Assembly (NCBI RefSeq): GCF_907165205.1
Contig: NC_058195.1
Location: forward strand, 14,260,001-14,324,000
Reading direction: 5' to 3'
DNA: 64,000 bases
Source of the DNA: Coccinella septempunctata
Lineage: Eukaryota > Arthropoda > Insecta > Coleoptera > Coccinellidae
A model generated the notes under the pieces. It worked only from the letters and a program-made list of their open reading frames with translations. It had not been told where the DNA came from and ran no database searches. This document shows, piece by piece, positions 55,081 through 64,000 of this stretch. The position numbers and the translations under genes were made by a program. Numbering within the stretch: position 1 is the stretch's first letter; every line of letters starts with the position of its first letter.

Positions 55081-57788
55081 TGGCTGACACGACGATAAAG
55101 AACAATCTCATAATCGTCTCTTGGAACGTCGAAGGATTGAGAGCCCGCAGATCAGAATTCGAAGAACTGATTGAAGAGAAGAGACCGGATGTCATAGCTC
55201 TTCAAGAAACGAGACTTAACCCCAACGTTCGGATAGCATTTCCCAATTACGATATTTACAGAAATGATAGACCTAACAGCACAGGTGGCGTTGCTATACT
55301 GGCTAGAAGGAATATGGATCACCATTTCGACCAAATATTCAATGGACAAGAAGTAGAAGCAATATCGATTATTGTGAATACTAATCGAGGGCAAGTGAAG
55401 ATTATTTCAACTTATAAATCACCGGATAAGGACATGCTGGAAGAGGATCTAAAAATGCTACTAGAAGGAAGACACCCGAAAATCATAATTGGTGATCTTA
55501 ACTGCAAATCGCAGGAATGGAACAGTAGGGTGGAAAATACAAACGGGAGAAGACTGAAGATTTATGCTGAAAAACTTAATGCAGTTGTGATAGGACCTGA
55601 TATACCGACCTACATACCAAGAGTAAATGGACTACCCGATGTACTGGACATTGTCGTAATGAAAGACATCACTGAAGAAATCAGCATTGATACAATAGAA
55701 GACGGAACTTCAGACCACAATCCCATAGAATTCATAGTGGGACATGGCCCAAGAAACGAAGAAGAGACACAAACCAAGGAACGCACAGACTGGGAGAAAT
55801 ATAAGAATTTACTTCAGGAGAAAATCAGGGAAATTCCCCAAATAAACACCCAGGATGAATTAGATGAAGCAGTTGAAAAATTGGAAAATCATATAAAAGA
55901 AGCCTATGAAGAAAGCACCAAGAGAATAAGGAAACCAATTCCGAAACATTCACATGGAGATACGCCAAGGGATATAAAGGAACTTATAAAAAAGAACAGA
56001 AGACTCAGGAAAATCTACAGAACAACAAAAAGAGAAGAAGACAAGAAGAAACTGAATAAGCATAGACAGATATTGAAAAATGCTTTAACAGAACTGCGTA
56101 ATAACAGATGGCACCAGAGATTAAGGGAACTGAATACAATAGATCACTCGGCTTGGAAAATGCAAAAACGCTTACGACGAGAACAGACAGTTATACCTCC
56201 ACTGCATGGAGCAAACGGAATGGTATATACGAGACTTGAAAAAGCCGAAGCACTTGCCGACACAATTGAGAGAGAAGCCAGAATAAATTACAGAAATGAT
56301 GATGACAATGAAGATCTAGAAGAAGAAGTGGAGGCAAACGAAGAACTGATGATGGAACCACCGGAAACCGAAATCATTCCAAAACCGGCTTCACCAACAG
56401 AAATCAAAGAGATCATAATGAAACTGAAAAACCGGAAAGCACCGGGAGAAGATAGGATAACGAATTATATGTTGAAGAAATTGCCTAGAAAAGGAATAGC
56501 AGCCTTGACGAATATAACAAACGGAGTGATGAGGACCGAATACTACCCAAAGAGATGGAAAACTGCAGAAATGATAGTTTTCAACAAGCCTGGAAAGGAA
56601 CGGAAATTTCCTCAAAATTATAGACCAATCAGCCTACTATCAGCACTAGGAAAAGTCGTCGAGAGGGTTATCGCCAAAAGGCTGAATGAGGAAACAGAAA
56701 TGTTGAAGATAATCCCACCCGAACAATTTGGATTTCGACGAGAACACTCGACTGAACTCCAATTACTACGGCTCATAGAATACGTCACCGAAGGAATGCA
56801 GACCAAACAGGCCACAGGATTAGTTCTGATGGATATCGAGAGAGCTTTTGATAGAGTATGGCACGAAGGCCTAATCTACAAGATGAAAAGAGCAGGATAT
56901 TCGACCAAGCTATGCAAGATTATAAGGAATTATCTGAGGAATAGAAACTTTTATGTGAAGATAGATGGAGCAACCTCTCAAACCAGACAATTGGAAGCGG
57001 GAGTGCCTCAAGGATCGGTACTTGGACCTCTGCTTTACGTAATATACGTTTATGATATCCCGAAGAATGCTAGGAATATGCTCACCTTGTACGCAGATGA
57101 CACAGGAATAGCGTTCAGACATCGACGCCCAGAGATCATACACCGGAGACTGCAGGAAGCCATAGATGAATTACTCAAATGGTGCATCAAATGGAAAATC
57201 CAAATCAATGGAAGAAAGACTCAAGCAATATTACTGCAAAAGAGAAGATTGAGGATGGAAGAAAACCTTGAAGTTGATGGACAAGAGGTTGAATGGAAAA
57301 ATGAAGCAACATACCTAGGAGTGACGCTTGACAGAGGACTTACATGGAAAAACCACATCAAATGTGCTGTTGATAAAACAAAAGCCGCAATGAGTAAACT
57401 TTATCCACTCATAGGCAGAAGAAGTCATATGAATAAGAACATCAAGTTGACGATGATTAAAACTATTGCGCGACCACAACTCACATATGGATCGGCGGCA
57501 TGGGGCTTCGCAGCCAAGACCCACATCAAGAGAATACAGGCCACTGAGAATAAACTCCTTAGAATGGCGATGGACGTACCCTGGTTTGTTAGGAACAAAC
57601 AAATCTACAAGGACTTGGAATGGGAACCAGTTACAGAATTTATGAAGAGAAAGGCGGAAAGGATATTCGACAAAGCCAAACAACATCCAAATGAGGAACT
57701 ACGAAGATTAGTCGACTACGATCCAACAGAAGAAGCTAGAAGGTCAAGAACCTACCACCGAAGACCGAGAGATCAGTTAAGGATTTAA
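55080..57788 (+). CDS. LINE ORF2: AP endonuclease and reverse transcriptase (902 aa)
   Basis: The element enzyme nicks target DNA and reverse transcribes its RNA from the nick (target-primed reverse transcription; family knowledge). Residues 1-220 are the exonuclease-endonuclease-phosphatase domain with N16 (SWNVEGLRARR), E43 (ALQETR), D139/N141 (IIGDLNCKSQEW) and D212/H213 (SDHNPIEF). Residues about 500-760 are the RT: FNKPGKERKFPQNYRPISLL, EQFGFRREHST, LMDIERAFDRVWH, GVPQGSVLGPLLYVIYVYDI and YADD at 671-674. The C-terminal part contains YLGVTLDRGLTWKNHI and TIARPQLTYGSAAWG. All catalytic residues are present. ATG overlaps the ORF1 stop by one base. Length is normal for the Jockey clade. Confidence 0.95.
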   Translation: MADTTIKNNLIIVSWNVEGLRARRSEFEELIEEKRPDVIALQETRLNPNVRIAFPNYDIYRNDRPNSTGGVAILARRNMDHHFDQIFNGQEVEAISIIVNTNRGQVKIISTYKSPDKDMLEEDLKMLLEGRHPKIIIGDLNCKSQEWNSRVENTNGRRLKIYAEKLNAVVIGPDIPTYIPRVNGLPDVLDIVVMKDITEEISIDTIEDGTSDHNPIEFIVGHGPRNEEETQTKERTDWEKYKNLLQEKIREIPQINTQDELDEAVEKLENHIKEAYEESTKRIRKPIPKHSHGDTPRDIKELIKKNRRLRKIYRTTKREEDKKKLNKHRQILKNALTELRNNRWHQRLRELNTIDHSAWKMQKRLRREQTVIPPLHGANGMVYTRLEKAEALADTIEREARINYRNDDDNEDLEEEVEANEELMMEPPETEIIPKPASPTEIKEIIMKLKNRKAPGEDRITNYMLKKLPRKGIAALTNITNGVMRTEYYPKRWKTAEMIVFNKPGKERKFPQNYRPISLLSALGKVVERVIAKRLNEETEMLKIIPPEQFGFRREHSTELQLLRLIEYVTEGMQTKQATGLVLMDIERAFDRVWHEGLIYKMKRAGYSTKLCKIIRNYLRNRNFYVKIDGATSQTRQLEAGVPQGSVLGPLLYVIYVYDIPKNARNMLTLYADDTGIAFRHRRPEIIHRRLQEAIDELLKWCIKWKIQINGRKTQAILLQKRRLRMEENLEVDGQEVEWKNEATYLGVTLDRGLTWKNHIKCAVDKTKAAMSKLYPLIGRRSHMNKNIKLTMIKTIARPQLTYGSAAWGFAAKTHIKRIQATENKLLRMAMDVPWFVRNKQIYKDLEWEPVTEFMKRKAERIFDKAKQHPNEELRRLVDYDPTEEARRSRTYHRRPRDQLRI

Positions 57789-58649
57789 ATGTAACCAAAG
57801 AAGAGCTTAACCTATAAAAGCTATAGGCAGCATACAACTATCAACACGACTATGATCGTGTGAGAGTCCAGAAACCATTAGAGTCAACTGGTTAATAGGC
57901 AAAATGCCCGGAACCTATGAAGAAGCAGTTAAGGGTTTTTAGTGGGTCTCGAGCTCAGAGAGTGAGAATCCCCACACTGTTCCCCCTCAGCAGAGGGTGT
58001 GTTCGTCTGTTTGCAGATTTTCCCCCTGCTACACCAAAAAAAAAAAAAAAAAAAAAAAAGTGATCAGTTCAAAAAGAAAAAATGGATATCTTACGTCAGA
58101 AACCACTAACTAATATGGGGTTCTCATTATAATTCAATTCAATCAGTTCGTCAGCTAGGAAAATCAGAAATTTTTTCATTCGTCAAACGGAAAAAAATGT
58201 AAAAATTTTTTTCCTTGAAGAACAAAGATTCATTCATGTTATTAACTTTCCGAGGTGGAACTATCTCTTCTATGAATTTCCACATGAAAAAATTTCTCGA
58301 AAAGTCTCGCTATTGGCTACAATTCGTATCCTAGTGAAATTAAAAAAGACGTTTGTTCAGTGCTGCCATCTTTTCGATGACAGTGGAAACTATTGTAATA
58401 TTCGTAACTTCCACTAATCGTTCCAGTGTTCTGGCAGCACCCCACATTCTGGTAGTCTTCTCTCCTTTACGCCTTATTCGGATGGCGAGAAAGTCCCGTG
58501 GTATAAACTCCTCTTAAGGCAAATATATAGTTCATTTTAAAATGACTAATGATGTTGATTGAAATTCCATTTTTGATCCATGGTTTGCTAGACTCTTACT
58601 ATTTGCACGCCCAAGGAACCTTTAAAAGAAATCCTTAAGGCGCACTTTA

Positions 58650-59022
58650 CGAGAAAATATGAGGAATAATTGTATTTAACAAAACGTTCAAATATTCAAT
58701 AGAAAGCCTTCAACTCAGTTTCAAGAGTTGGGTTCTTTAAATTTTTGGTATTTTTATGGTAAGTAATGATCACAATGAGAAAACTGGAATACGTGGGTAT
58801 ATCTTGTGATATTCCAATCAAATAATCATCAATATCATCAAATAAATAAAAAACTATATTCCGAAACTCATTTCCTTCGATAAAAAAGTTTGTGAAAGAA
58901 TTAAAAATAACATTTTTTTATGGTTTTCAACAGCCTGTATATTCTAAACCGAGCCGATTCGGGAAAAATGATAGAGAAAACAAGTGTCTTCTTTGGCCTC
59001 GAAAATCTACTGATATACTTCA
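58650..59022 (-). mobile_element. Family 1 element, copy G (partial)
   Basis: Contains AAAACGTTCAAATATTCAAT, GTAATGATCACAATGAGAAAACTGG (in part), ACTATATTCCGAAACTCATT, TTTTCAACAGCCTGTATATT, GAGCCGATTCGGG and GGCCTCGAAAATCTACTG. One outer end is missing. Confidence 0.6.
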
Positions 59023-60244
59023 AAACTTTTCAACAAGTTGGAGCACTGAGTAATTCAAAAACAAACGCGATGTTACAATAATCTATAAAGATTATTATGG
59101 AGCATTGTAAATTCATTGAATTATTTCCCTACTTCAAAAATTTGGCAGCACAGAAAAGGACTAAAATATAATTCCCCGTGCAGTAGGCCAGCTGAGTAAT
59201 GACCAATAAACTTTTGGCGACAGCTTCAAATGTAAACAGTTCTGTTTTTATTAATACGTGTGCGGAAAAAATATGCCCTCTCTCTCTCCTTCGGATCGAC
59301 CCTTGAAAGATCTATATTCGATATTCCGAGCTTGTTAGGTTTCACTCTGAATCATAAAAGCGTCCTCGTTCTCTCCGATCCGACCCTGACTTCGCGAAAA
59401 GTATAACACCACAATTCTAAACAAAACGATCTAAATCCGTGCCGGTGACTCAGACGATCTAAAAACAGCCGTCCCGTACGATTCTGTCCGTTCTGATGCG
59501 GCGATCCGCCCTTCTTGACAACACGAAGGAGGAAATTCCTGATTGACCCCTTACTTTGCTCGTTTTGTGCCATTCGAGGTGAACACGTGGCATAAATTAA
59601 TAAGGAAGGTTTAACGCCGACAGGCTATGAAAGATGTAAAATGAATTGGACCGGCAGAAATCTATATTCAGAGTTAACCCTAGAGAACCTGCCACCATCG
59701 AAGCAGAAAGCGATAGACTAGTTTCCTTCTTAACTGAGCTCATAAGCACCGCATAACTCAACCAACGATGGCGAACAAATGAAGCAGAGGACTTTTATTG
59801 AAAAGTTGAAAGCCACTAGGAGCATCGAAGTAGGTACTAAATAAATATTTGAATCAGTTTTAGAAAAATGGCTTCGACTGTTATTTATGTCTCATAGTAG
59901 TAGCTGATTTTGGTGGTCTTCGATTTCAGCTTTCCTTGCTTTTTACATGAACTGCTGAATGTGTCAGATTATTGTGGTAGGTTTTAGTTTTCTGGATAAG
60001 TGCAGAGAAATGCATCGAATGCTTGAGGAAGCATGGTGACAATGCTGGATATCCAAAAAAACAAGAAAGCATTTCTTGATGGGGCGCTGGCAGAATTATG
60101 TGAACTGACTCAACAAGTGGTTTTCGTAAAATTGAAATACATGGAAATTATTAAAAAGCAAGCCAATTGAGCGCCTCATAAACTCAATAGTGAGACGTTC
60201 AAAGGCCTCATACCGCAAAAGTCGTAAAAAATATTTAGAAACCT
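59023..60244. other. Intergenic; CpG-rich stretch at 59270-59620, no gene recognised
   Basis: The minus-strand open frame 59352-59573 (73 codons) coincides with the CpG-rich part but shows no domain. No TIRs or tails were found. Confidence 0.4.
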
Positions 60245-61150
60245 TCTTTCATTCATTCATACATTGCTGTATCCCGTTACCCAGAATAAATCTACAAAAA
60301 GACTAAAAAAACCAAACTATCGGCGCGATCAACTTATAATTTCTTAGGGCTACTTGCGACTGTGTGCCCTGCTGTGACTGAAGAGAGCCAACCGTGACCT
60401 ACAGATCCTTCTACGCTCCGGGCATGGATAGTAGTCACCAACCAGATCTGGCCGCCGCTGTATTCTTCTCGAGTCTACAGTATATCTATGGACCAAAGAC
60501 CACCAATGTGATCTGTCTAATGCTAGTTCCCAGTTATGAATGGCATTAATTGAATTCAGGAATTGATGCAGTATAGGATACAGCTTATACTGGCCTCCTG
60601 GTTTCTGAGCACCCTCTGTGAATTCGCCATACAGAGCTATTTTGGGGAGTCTTGTGTCTTGCATCCTCAGAATGTGGCCGCTCCAATTGGGTCGGGCCCT
60701 CGTTACTTGAGTCTCAATTGTTATACAACTCGCGCGCTGCAAAACTTACGCATTTGAAACTCTGTGGAACCATCTGATGTGCTTGTGTGTGCATGTGATT
60801 TGTCTTAGATGTCGTTGTTGCATTTGTTCAAGCTGTCTAATATATCGCCTGTGGGGCGTCCAGCTTTGGCTTCCGTGAAGAAGCGTTGGGAGGACCACTG
60901 CTTTGTAAACAGCTGTCTTGGCCTTCAGATTGAGGTCCTGATTTTGAAACACTCTGTCCTTTAGCTTCCAGTATGCCCGTGATGCCGAATAGTTACGGTT
61001 GTGTATTTCCGTGTCCAGGTTAGCCCTACTATCTATGAAGCTCCCCAAGTATTTGAACTTCTCGACCTGTTCTAGAGTTACATTCTCCAGGGTGATATCT
61101 GTTCGGAGGCTTTCTGGCGGACTTACCAAGATTTAGTTTTTGTCAATATT
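60245..61150 (-). mobile_element. RTE-type LINE fragment, 3' half (broken)
   Basis: One minus-strand frame runs from about 61150 to 60350 with a stop near 60746. It reads LEQVEKFKYLGSFIDSRANL, DTEIHNR, KLKDRVFQ, KTAVYKAVVLPTLLHGSQSW, IRQLEQMQQRHLRQI, then NWSGHILRMQDTRLPKIALYG. This FKYLGS...LLYG.E.WT...GH.LRM.D.RLPK series is typical of the ORF2 C-terminus of RTE-related LINEs in arthropods. The 3'UTR ends in (ATGA)n at about 60248-60262. It is 5' truncated and inactive. Confidence 0.75.
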
Positions 61151-61280
61151 GAGAAACCCTCAAATGAAACATTTCACCACACCCGCTCGATACCACAATA
61201 CATAGTTTTTTTTTTGGCCAATTGGAGCGTGCAAAGATTGTCACATTGCACTGCGATCTTAGGGCCTTTGTGCCTTCAAT

Positions 61281-61487
61281 TACAGTGACTCTATCAAACA
61301 CAGTGGCGACAATTGGAAATTTAGCAAGAATATGGCGGCTTAGAAGCACAGATTTCAATGCTATGATCTCTAATTCGGAATGCGGATTGGCTCACGTCAC
61401 GTCACGTGACCAAATCCGCCATATTCTTGCTAAAACGATGAAAAACGAGACCACAATTGTCGCCACTGTCTCGTTAGAGTCACTGTA
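61281..61487. mobile_element. hAT-type MITE (207 bp) with 8-bp target duplication
   Basis: Ends TACAGTGACTC and GAGTCACTGTA; internal pairs CAGTGGCGACAATTG/CAATTGTCGCCACTG and TAGCAAGAATATGGCGG/CCGCCATATTCTTGCTA. CCTTCAAT flanks it at 61273-61280 and 61488-61495. An 8-bp duplication is the hallmark of hAT elements. Confidence 0.8.
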
Positions 61488-61495
61488 CCTTCAAT

Positions 61496-62208
61496 CAGAG
61501 CGGTTTTCGCTGCAGCGCCATCTATAGCTTGCTCTCCAGTTCCAGAGTTTTAATGAACCTGAGTATCTTTGAAGACTTTAAGGCATAGGCTATATCCTCA
61601 CTCCTGAAAGTTTCTTACCCAAAGAATTCTTTACGTTGGCTAGCAGTGATGTATGCATGTAGCAGATGTATTTGTATTGTCAACTTATCCGTAAAATTTC
61701 AAGGCTCTATCATTTCTAATTAAGAGATTAACATGTTACGACAGAATTTATTATTACCACGAATTCTCTCCATCAATTAGAGAACATTTCAGGTTTTGTT
61801 CAGATTTCATGAAAGGAGTCCCGGGCGTATAACGCAAATAAATTCTCTACCACTTTCTTCGATCATTGTAACAAAATAAACGACCAAAAGACAAAATTAG
61901 CATAAAATTTAAGATCAAGAATATCGATAAAGCGTTCCGACCACGTGAAAATCGTTCCAAAAGATGAATAGATCTCGTATAACAATCAGCAGTTGCAGCA
62001 GAAACAGATGCCGACCCACAAATCGAGCTGTCTCTTGAATCACAACTTCTGCATCAATATAAATCGGGATATTCTGCCATATGGCTTGAGGTCCCGATCG
62101 CCAGAATCGTGATATGATATAGTAAACCGTGCAACTTTTTAACGAAGGTAAAAGCTCCATTACATTTGAGTTTTTATTGGGTAAAACCACAAAACGATCT
62201 TTTATCAT
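61496..62208. other. Intergenic, no feature recognised
   Basis: The open frame 61915-62226 (-) has no motif and overlaps the MITE at its right end. Confidence 0.4.
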
Positions 62209-62418
62209 AGGTCCTTTCGTTTGCATAAAAAGTGTAGCACATTTCTACACTCGATTTGATTTACACCAATGTAGAGGAATTGTAGTTTATCTACACATAG
62301 TCAAAAGGAGATGTAGATAAACTACACCTCCTCTACACTGGTGTGAATTCAATCAGCAAACGAATAATAAAATCGAGTTTAGAAGAGTGCTACACTTTTT
62401 ATGCAAACGAAAGGACCT
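62209..62418. mobile_element. 210-bp MITE, double hairpin
   Basis: AGGTCCTTTCGTTTGCATAA at the left is inverted at the right end (TTATGCAAACGAAAGGACCT). A second hairpin at the centre pairs TAGTTTATCTACA with TGTAGATAAACTA. CAT flanks both sides. Confidence 0.85.
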
Positions 62419-63165
62419 CATGTCTATCTTCAATACTAATTCTGGAAATGATTTTCACATAAGGATAATGATGACAGTGTCCACATCTGGAGAGCTTAAT
62501 GAGAGTGAAGTTGCATCTTCTATCTGAACTCATGACATTCATACATGAATTCTGAAGAATTTAGAAGTGTCGTAGAACCATTTGTAGAAAAACCTTATTT
62601 ATTCGTTTGAATTGATCGAATTTGAAAAAAATAGTGCTCATTGATTTATGTGAATTGAACTTCATAAAGATTTAGACTGAGTCAAAAGTGGACTTTCTCG
62701 TGTATGTTAATAATGTGTATTCCCCCTTTGTCTTAATACTTTATATAGGTCATTTGATTTCCTAGTGAGATTCCTATATATCTGGCCTTGTGCGTTCAAA
62801 CAAAAGTGAACTTTTCTGTCCAACATGTGTCATGGGATTCAGATCGAGAAAGCAAGCAAGACGTTGCAACACTCTCGTACTCTCTGTATCCAAGGCATTT
62901 TTAGGGAGAGTGCATGAAGGCAACGTGGTCAATTTCTTGTCCCCCTAAAAGGTTCTTCCAGATTCGTACTGTAGGTTAGGTTAGGTAATGTTAGGATGTA
63001 GCTCAAAACCCGCATATTACTGGCATTTAGTTGAGTGAAGAATAGGAGCGTATTTTACTCTAGCCTAGCACAATCCTTCTACATTACTCTCTAAAAACAA
63101 GGTTTCGTCAAAATCCGAAGTTTTTCATTTCTTTTATTATAGTTGGTGAGCCCAAGAGGTAAATT
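62419..63165. other. Intergenic, no feature recognised
   Basis: AT-rich sequence without TIRs, tails or plausible exons. Confidence 0.4.
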
Positions 63166-63900
63166 CCGGATTTACTCGAGCCTGTTATATTAATATAAGA
63201 GGAGATACCTTGGACCCTGTAGAGAACCTCAACCAAAAATTGGACCGGTATATACGGGAAATTGTCCAGAACAGCCTGTCATTTAAAAAAAAAACGATCA
63301 TTGTAAATACTCGAGCGAGATCAAGATATATGTGGTTAATTACATGTTGAAAAGTATATATTCTCTTCAACTGACAATTTAAGCGTGACGAAAATGTGTA
63401 GGAGGGCGCCAAACATTAAAAAAAAGGTCACGTGTACAGTGCTACCCATTTTGGGTGAGGCAGCCAGGTTTCTCGCTTGTTATAAGATAGAGCCTTGCGG
63501 TTTTCACGTTTCTGTCCTACTTTTTTGTGAAACCCAAGTTGGCCTAACCAGATTTTGCATAACTGTTTCCGTTTATGAGATACAGGGCGATTTTGGAAAT
63601 TGATACTTTTTGGATCCTTCCTTTATCTCCGAAGTTATTGAAAATAATGCTGAGCTAAAAACTGCGTCTGATACAGAATTCTGCCTAGAATCCAATGGCG
63701 TACTCAATTTTTTTTTCCGGGGTATTAAATAACAAGTGAGAAACCTGGCTGTCTCACCCAAAATGAGATGCACTGTACATTCTCGAGCGCAGTGGCTATT
63801 TTTCTTATTTTGAAGCTAATGATTCACGAATAACGGAAAAAATATAATCTGACAGTTTCAGCAAGCCGAAAAAATAAAAATTGTCCGAAGCAATTACGGA
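63166..63900 (+). mobile_element. Family H element, partial copy with nested MITE
   Basis: Left end CGGATTTACTCGAGCCTG, then GGAGATACCTTGGACCCTGT, TAAGCGTGACGAAAATGTGT and AGGAGGGCGCCAAA as in the copy at 46689-47893. After a MITE at 63437-63775 it continues with GCTAATGATTCACGAATAAC and TAATCTGACAGTTTCAGCAA, and stops near 63900. Confidence 0.65.
63437..63775. mobile_element. 339-bp MITE inserted in family H copy
   Basis: CAGTGC...CATTTTGGGTGAGGCAGCCA at the left pairs with GGCTGTCTCACCCAAAATG...GCACTG at the right; GTTTCTCGCTTGTTA pairs with TAACAAGTGAGAAAC. TA lies on both sides. Open frames across it are not genes. Confidence 0.8.
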
Positions 63901-64000
63901 TACACTGGAATTTAGTATTGCATTCAGCAAGTGATTTTTTTTTTATTATGTGGTCAAAAGAAATTGCGCAAGCAGTTGCCCATGTGTGATAACAGATTAT

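Larger units (their letters stand above)
53251..58058 (+). mobile_element. Full-length Jockey-type LINE, apparently intact (4.8 kb)
   Basis: AGTGATCAGT occurs directly before the element (53241-53250) and directly after its poly(A) (58059-58068), a perfect 10-bp target site duplication. There is a 432-bp 5'UTR, ORF1 (53683-55080), ORF2 (55080-57788), a 245-bp 3'UTR and a 23-nt poly(A) at 58036-58058. Both ORFs are open without stops or shifts. The structure fits a recent, full-length insertion. Confidence 0.9.
53160..58352 (+). repeat. Repeat family R, copy occupied by a LINE
   Basis: Flanks 53160-53250 and 58059-58352 are together colinear with the minus strand of 40655-41060. Homology on the right ends near GGCTACAATTCG...GAAATTAAAAAAGACG (about 58350). 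Confidence 0.75.

Noticed and set aside
34893..64000. TAK1 kinase-domain exons to the right of the C-terminal exons
   Set aside because: No stretch on the minus strand reads like a kinase P-loop, HRDLK or DFG region, and a complete short gene model with matching phases was found instead.
1..64000. tRNA or rRNA genes
   Set aside because: No A-box/B-box pair or conserved rRNA block was recognised by eye; a covariance-model scan would settle it.

Overview
The window looks like an insect nuclear genome, probably a beetle (inference: the host proteins are insect-like, but nothing seen fixes the order). It is AT-rich and gene-poor, has spliceosomal introns with GT/AG borders, one intron of about 28 kb, and many DNA transposons and non-LTR retrotransposons of different ages. 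No prokaryotic features, CRISPR arrays, rRNA or tRNA genes were recognised.

Host genes. Four protein-coding genes can be assembled by joining exons. (1) An EFHD2/Swiprosin-1 orthologue on the + strand: exon 1 is at 1216-1385 and exons 2-3 are at 29494-30009, giving 194 aa. (2) Ero1, the ER thiol oxidase, on the - strand (exons 25542-24513 and 21054-20639, 481 aa), lies wholly inside Swiprosin intron 1. (3) An SFT2-family vesicle transport protein on the + strand (30955-31668, three exons, 200 aa). (4) A short coiled-coil protein on the - strand (34321-37642, four exons, 155 aa) matching the C-terminal part of TAK1 without a kinase domain, like vertebrate MAP3K7CL. Genes 1 and 3 are tandem; genes 3 and 4 converge across about 2.7 kb.

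Layout. 1-1215: transposon remnant, then the CpG-retaining Swiprosin promoter. 1.4-29.5 kb: Swiprosin intron 1, carrying foldback elements, MITEs, Ero1, and a 2.3-kb transposon (26814-29118) inserted in another repeat. That transposon holds a degraded intron-containing gene. 29.5-38 kb: the other three gene bodies. 38-64 kb: no host gene recognised. This part holds a Harbinger-like element, a 1.5-kb tandem satellite (43.5-45.0 kb), a mariner-like remnant split by an RTE-type LINE tail, a 1.2-kb element with 18-bp inverted ends, a broken LINE inside an older element (48.4-51.1 kb), an apparently intact full-length Jockey-type LINE (53251-58058), and an RTE-type LINE fragment (60.2-61.15 kb).

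Relationships. Nested insertions give a relative order of events in several places. The Jockey-type LINE is the youngest large insertion: both ORFs are open, it has a poly(A) tail and a perfect 10-bp target duplication, and a related unoccupied copy of its target repeat survives at about 40.7-41.1 kb. At least three structurally different foldback families and one multi-copy family share the outer end CAGGGTG next to a TA dinucleotide. No new multi-gene system was found. The least familiar items are the 2.3-kb transposon with its DUF4806-like gene, the satellite built from AACTG palindromes, and the kinase-less TAK1-like gene whose first coding exon contributes 5 nt.
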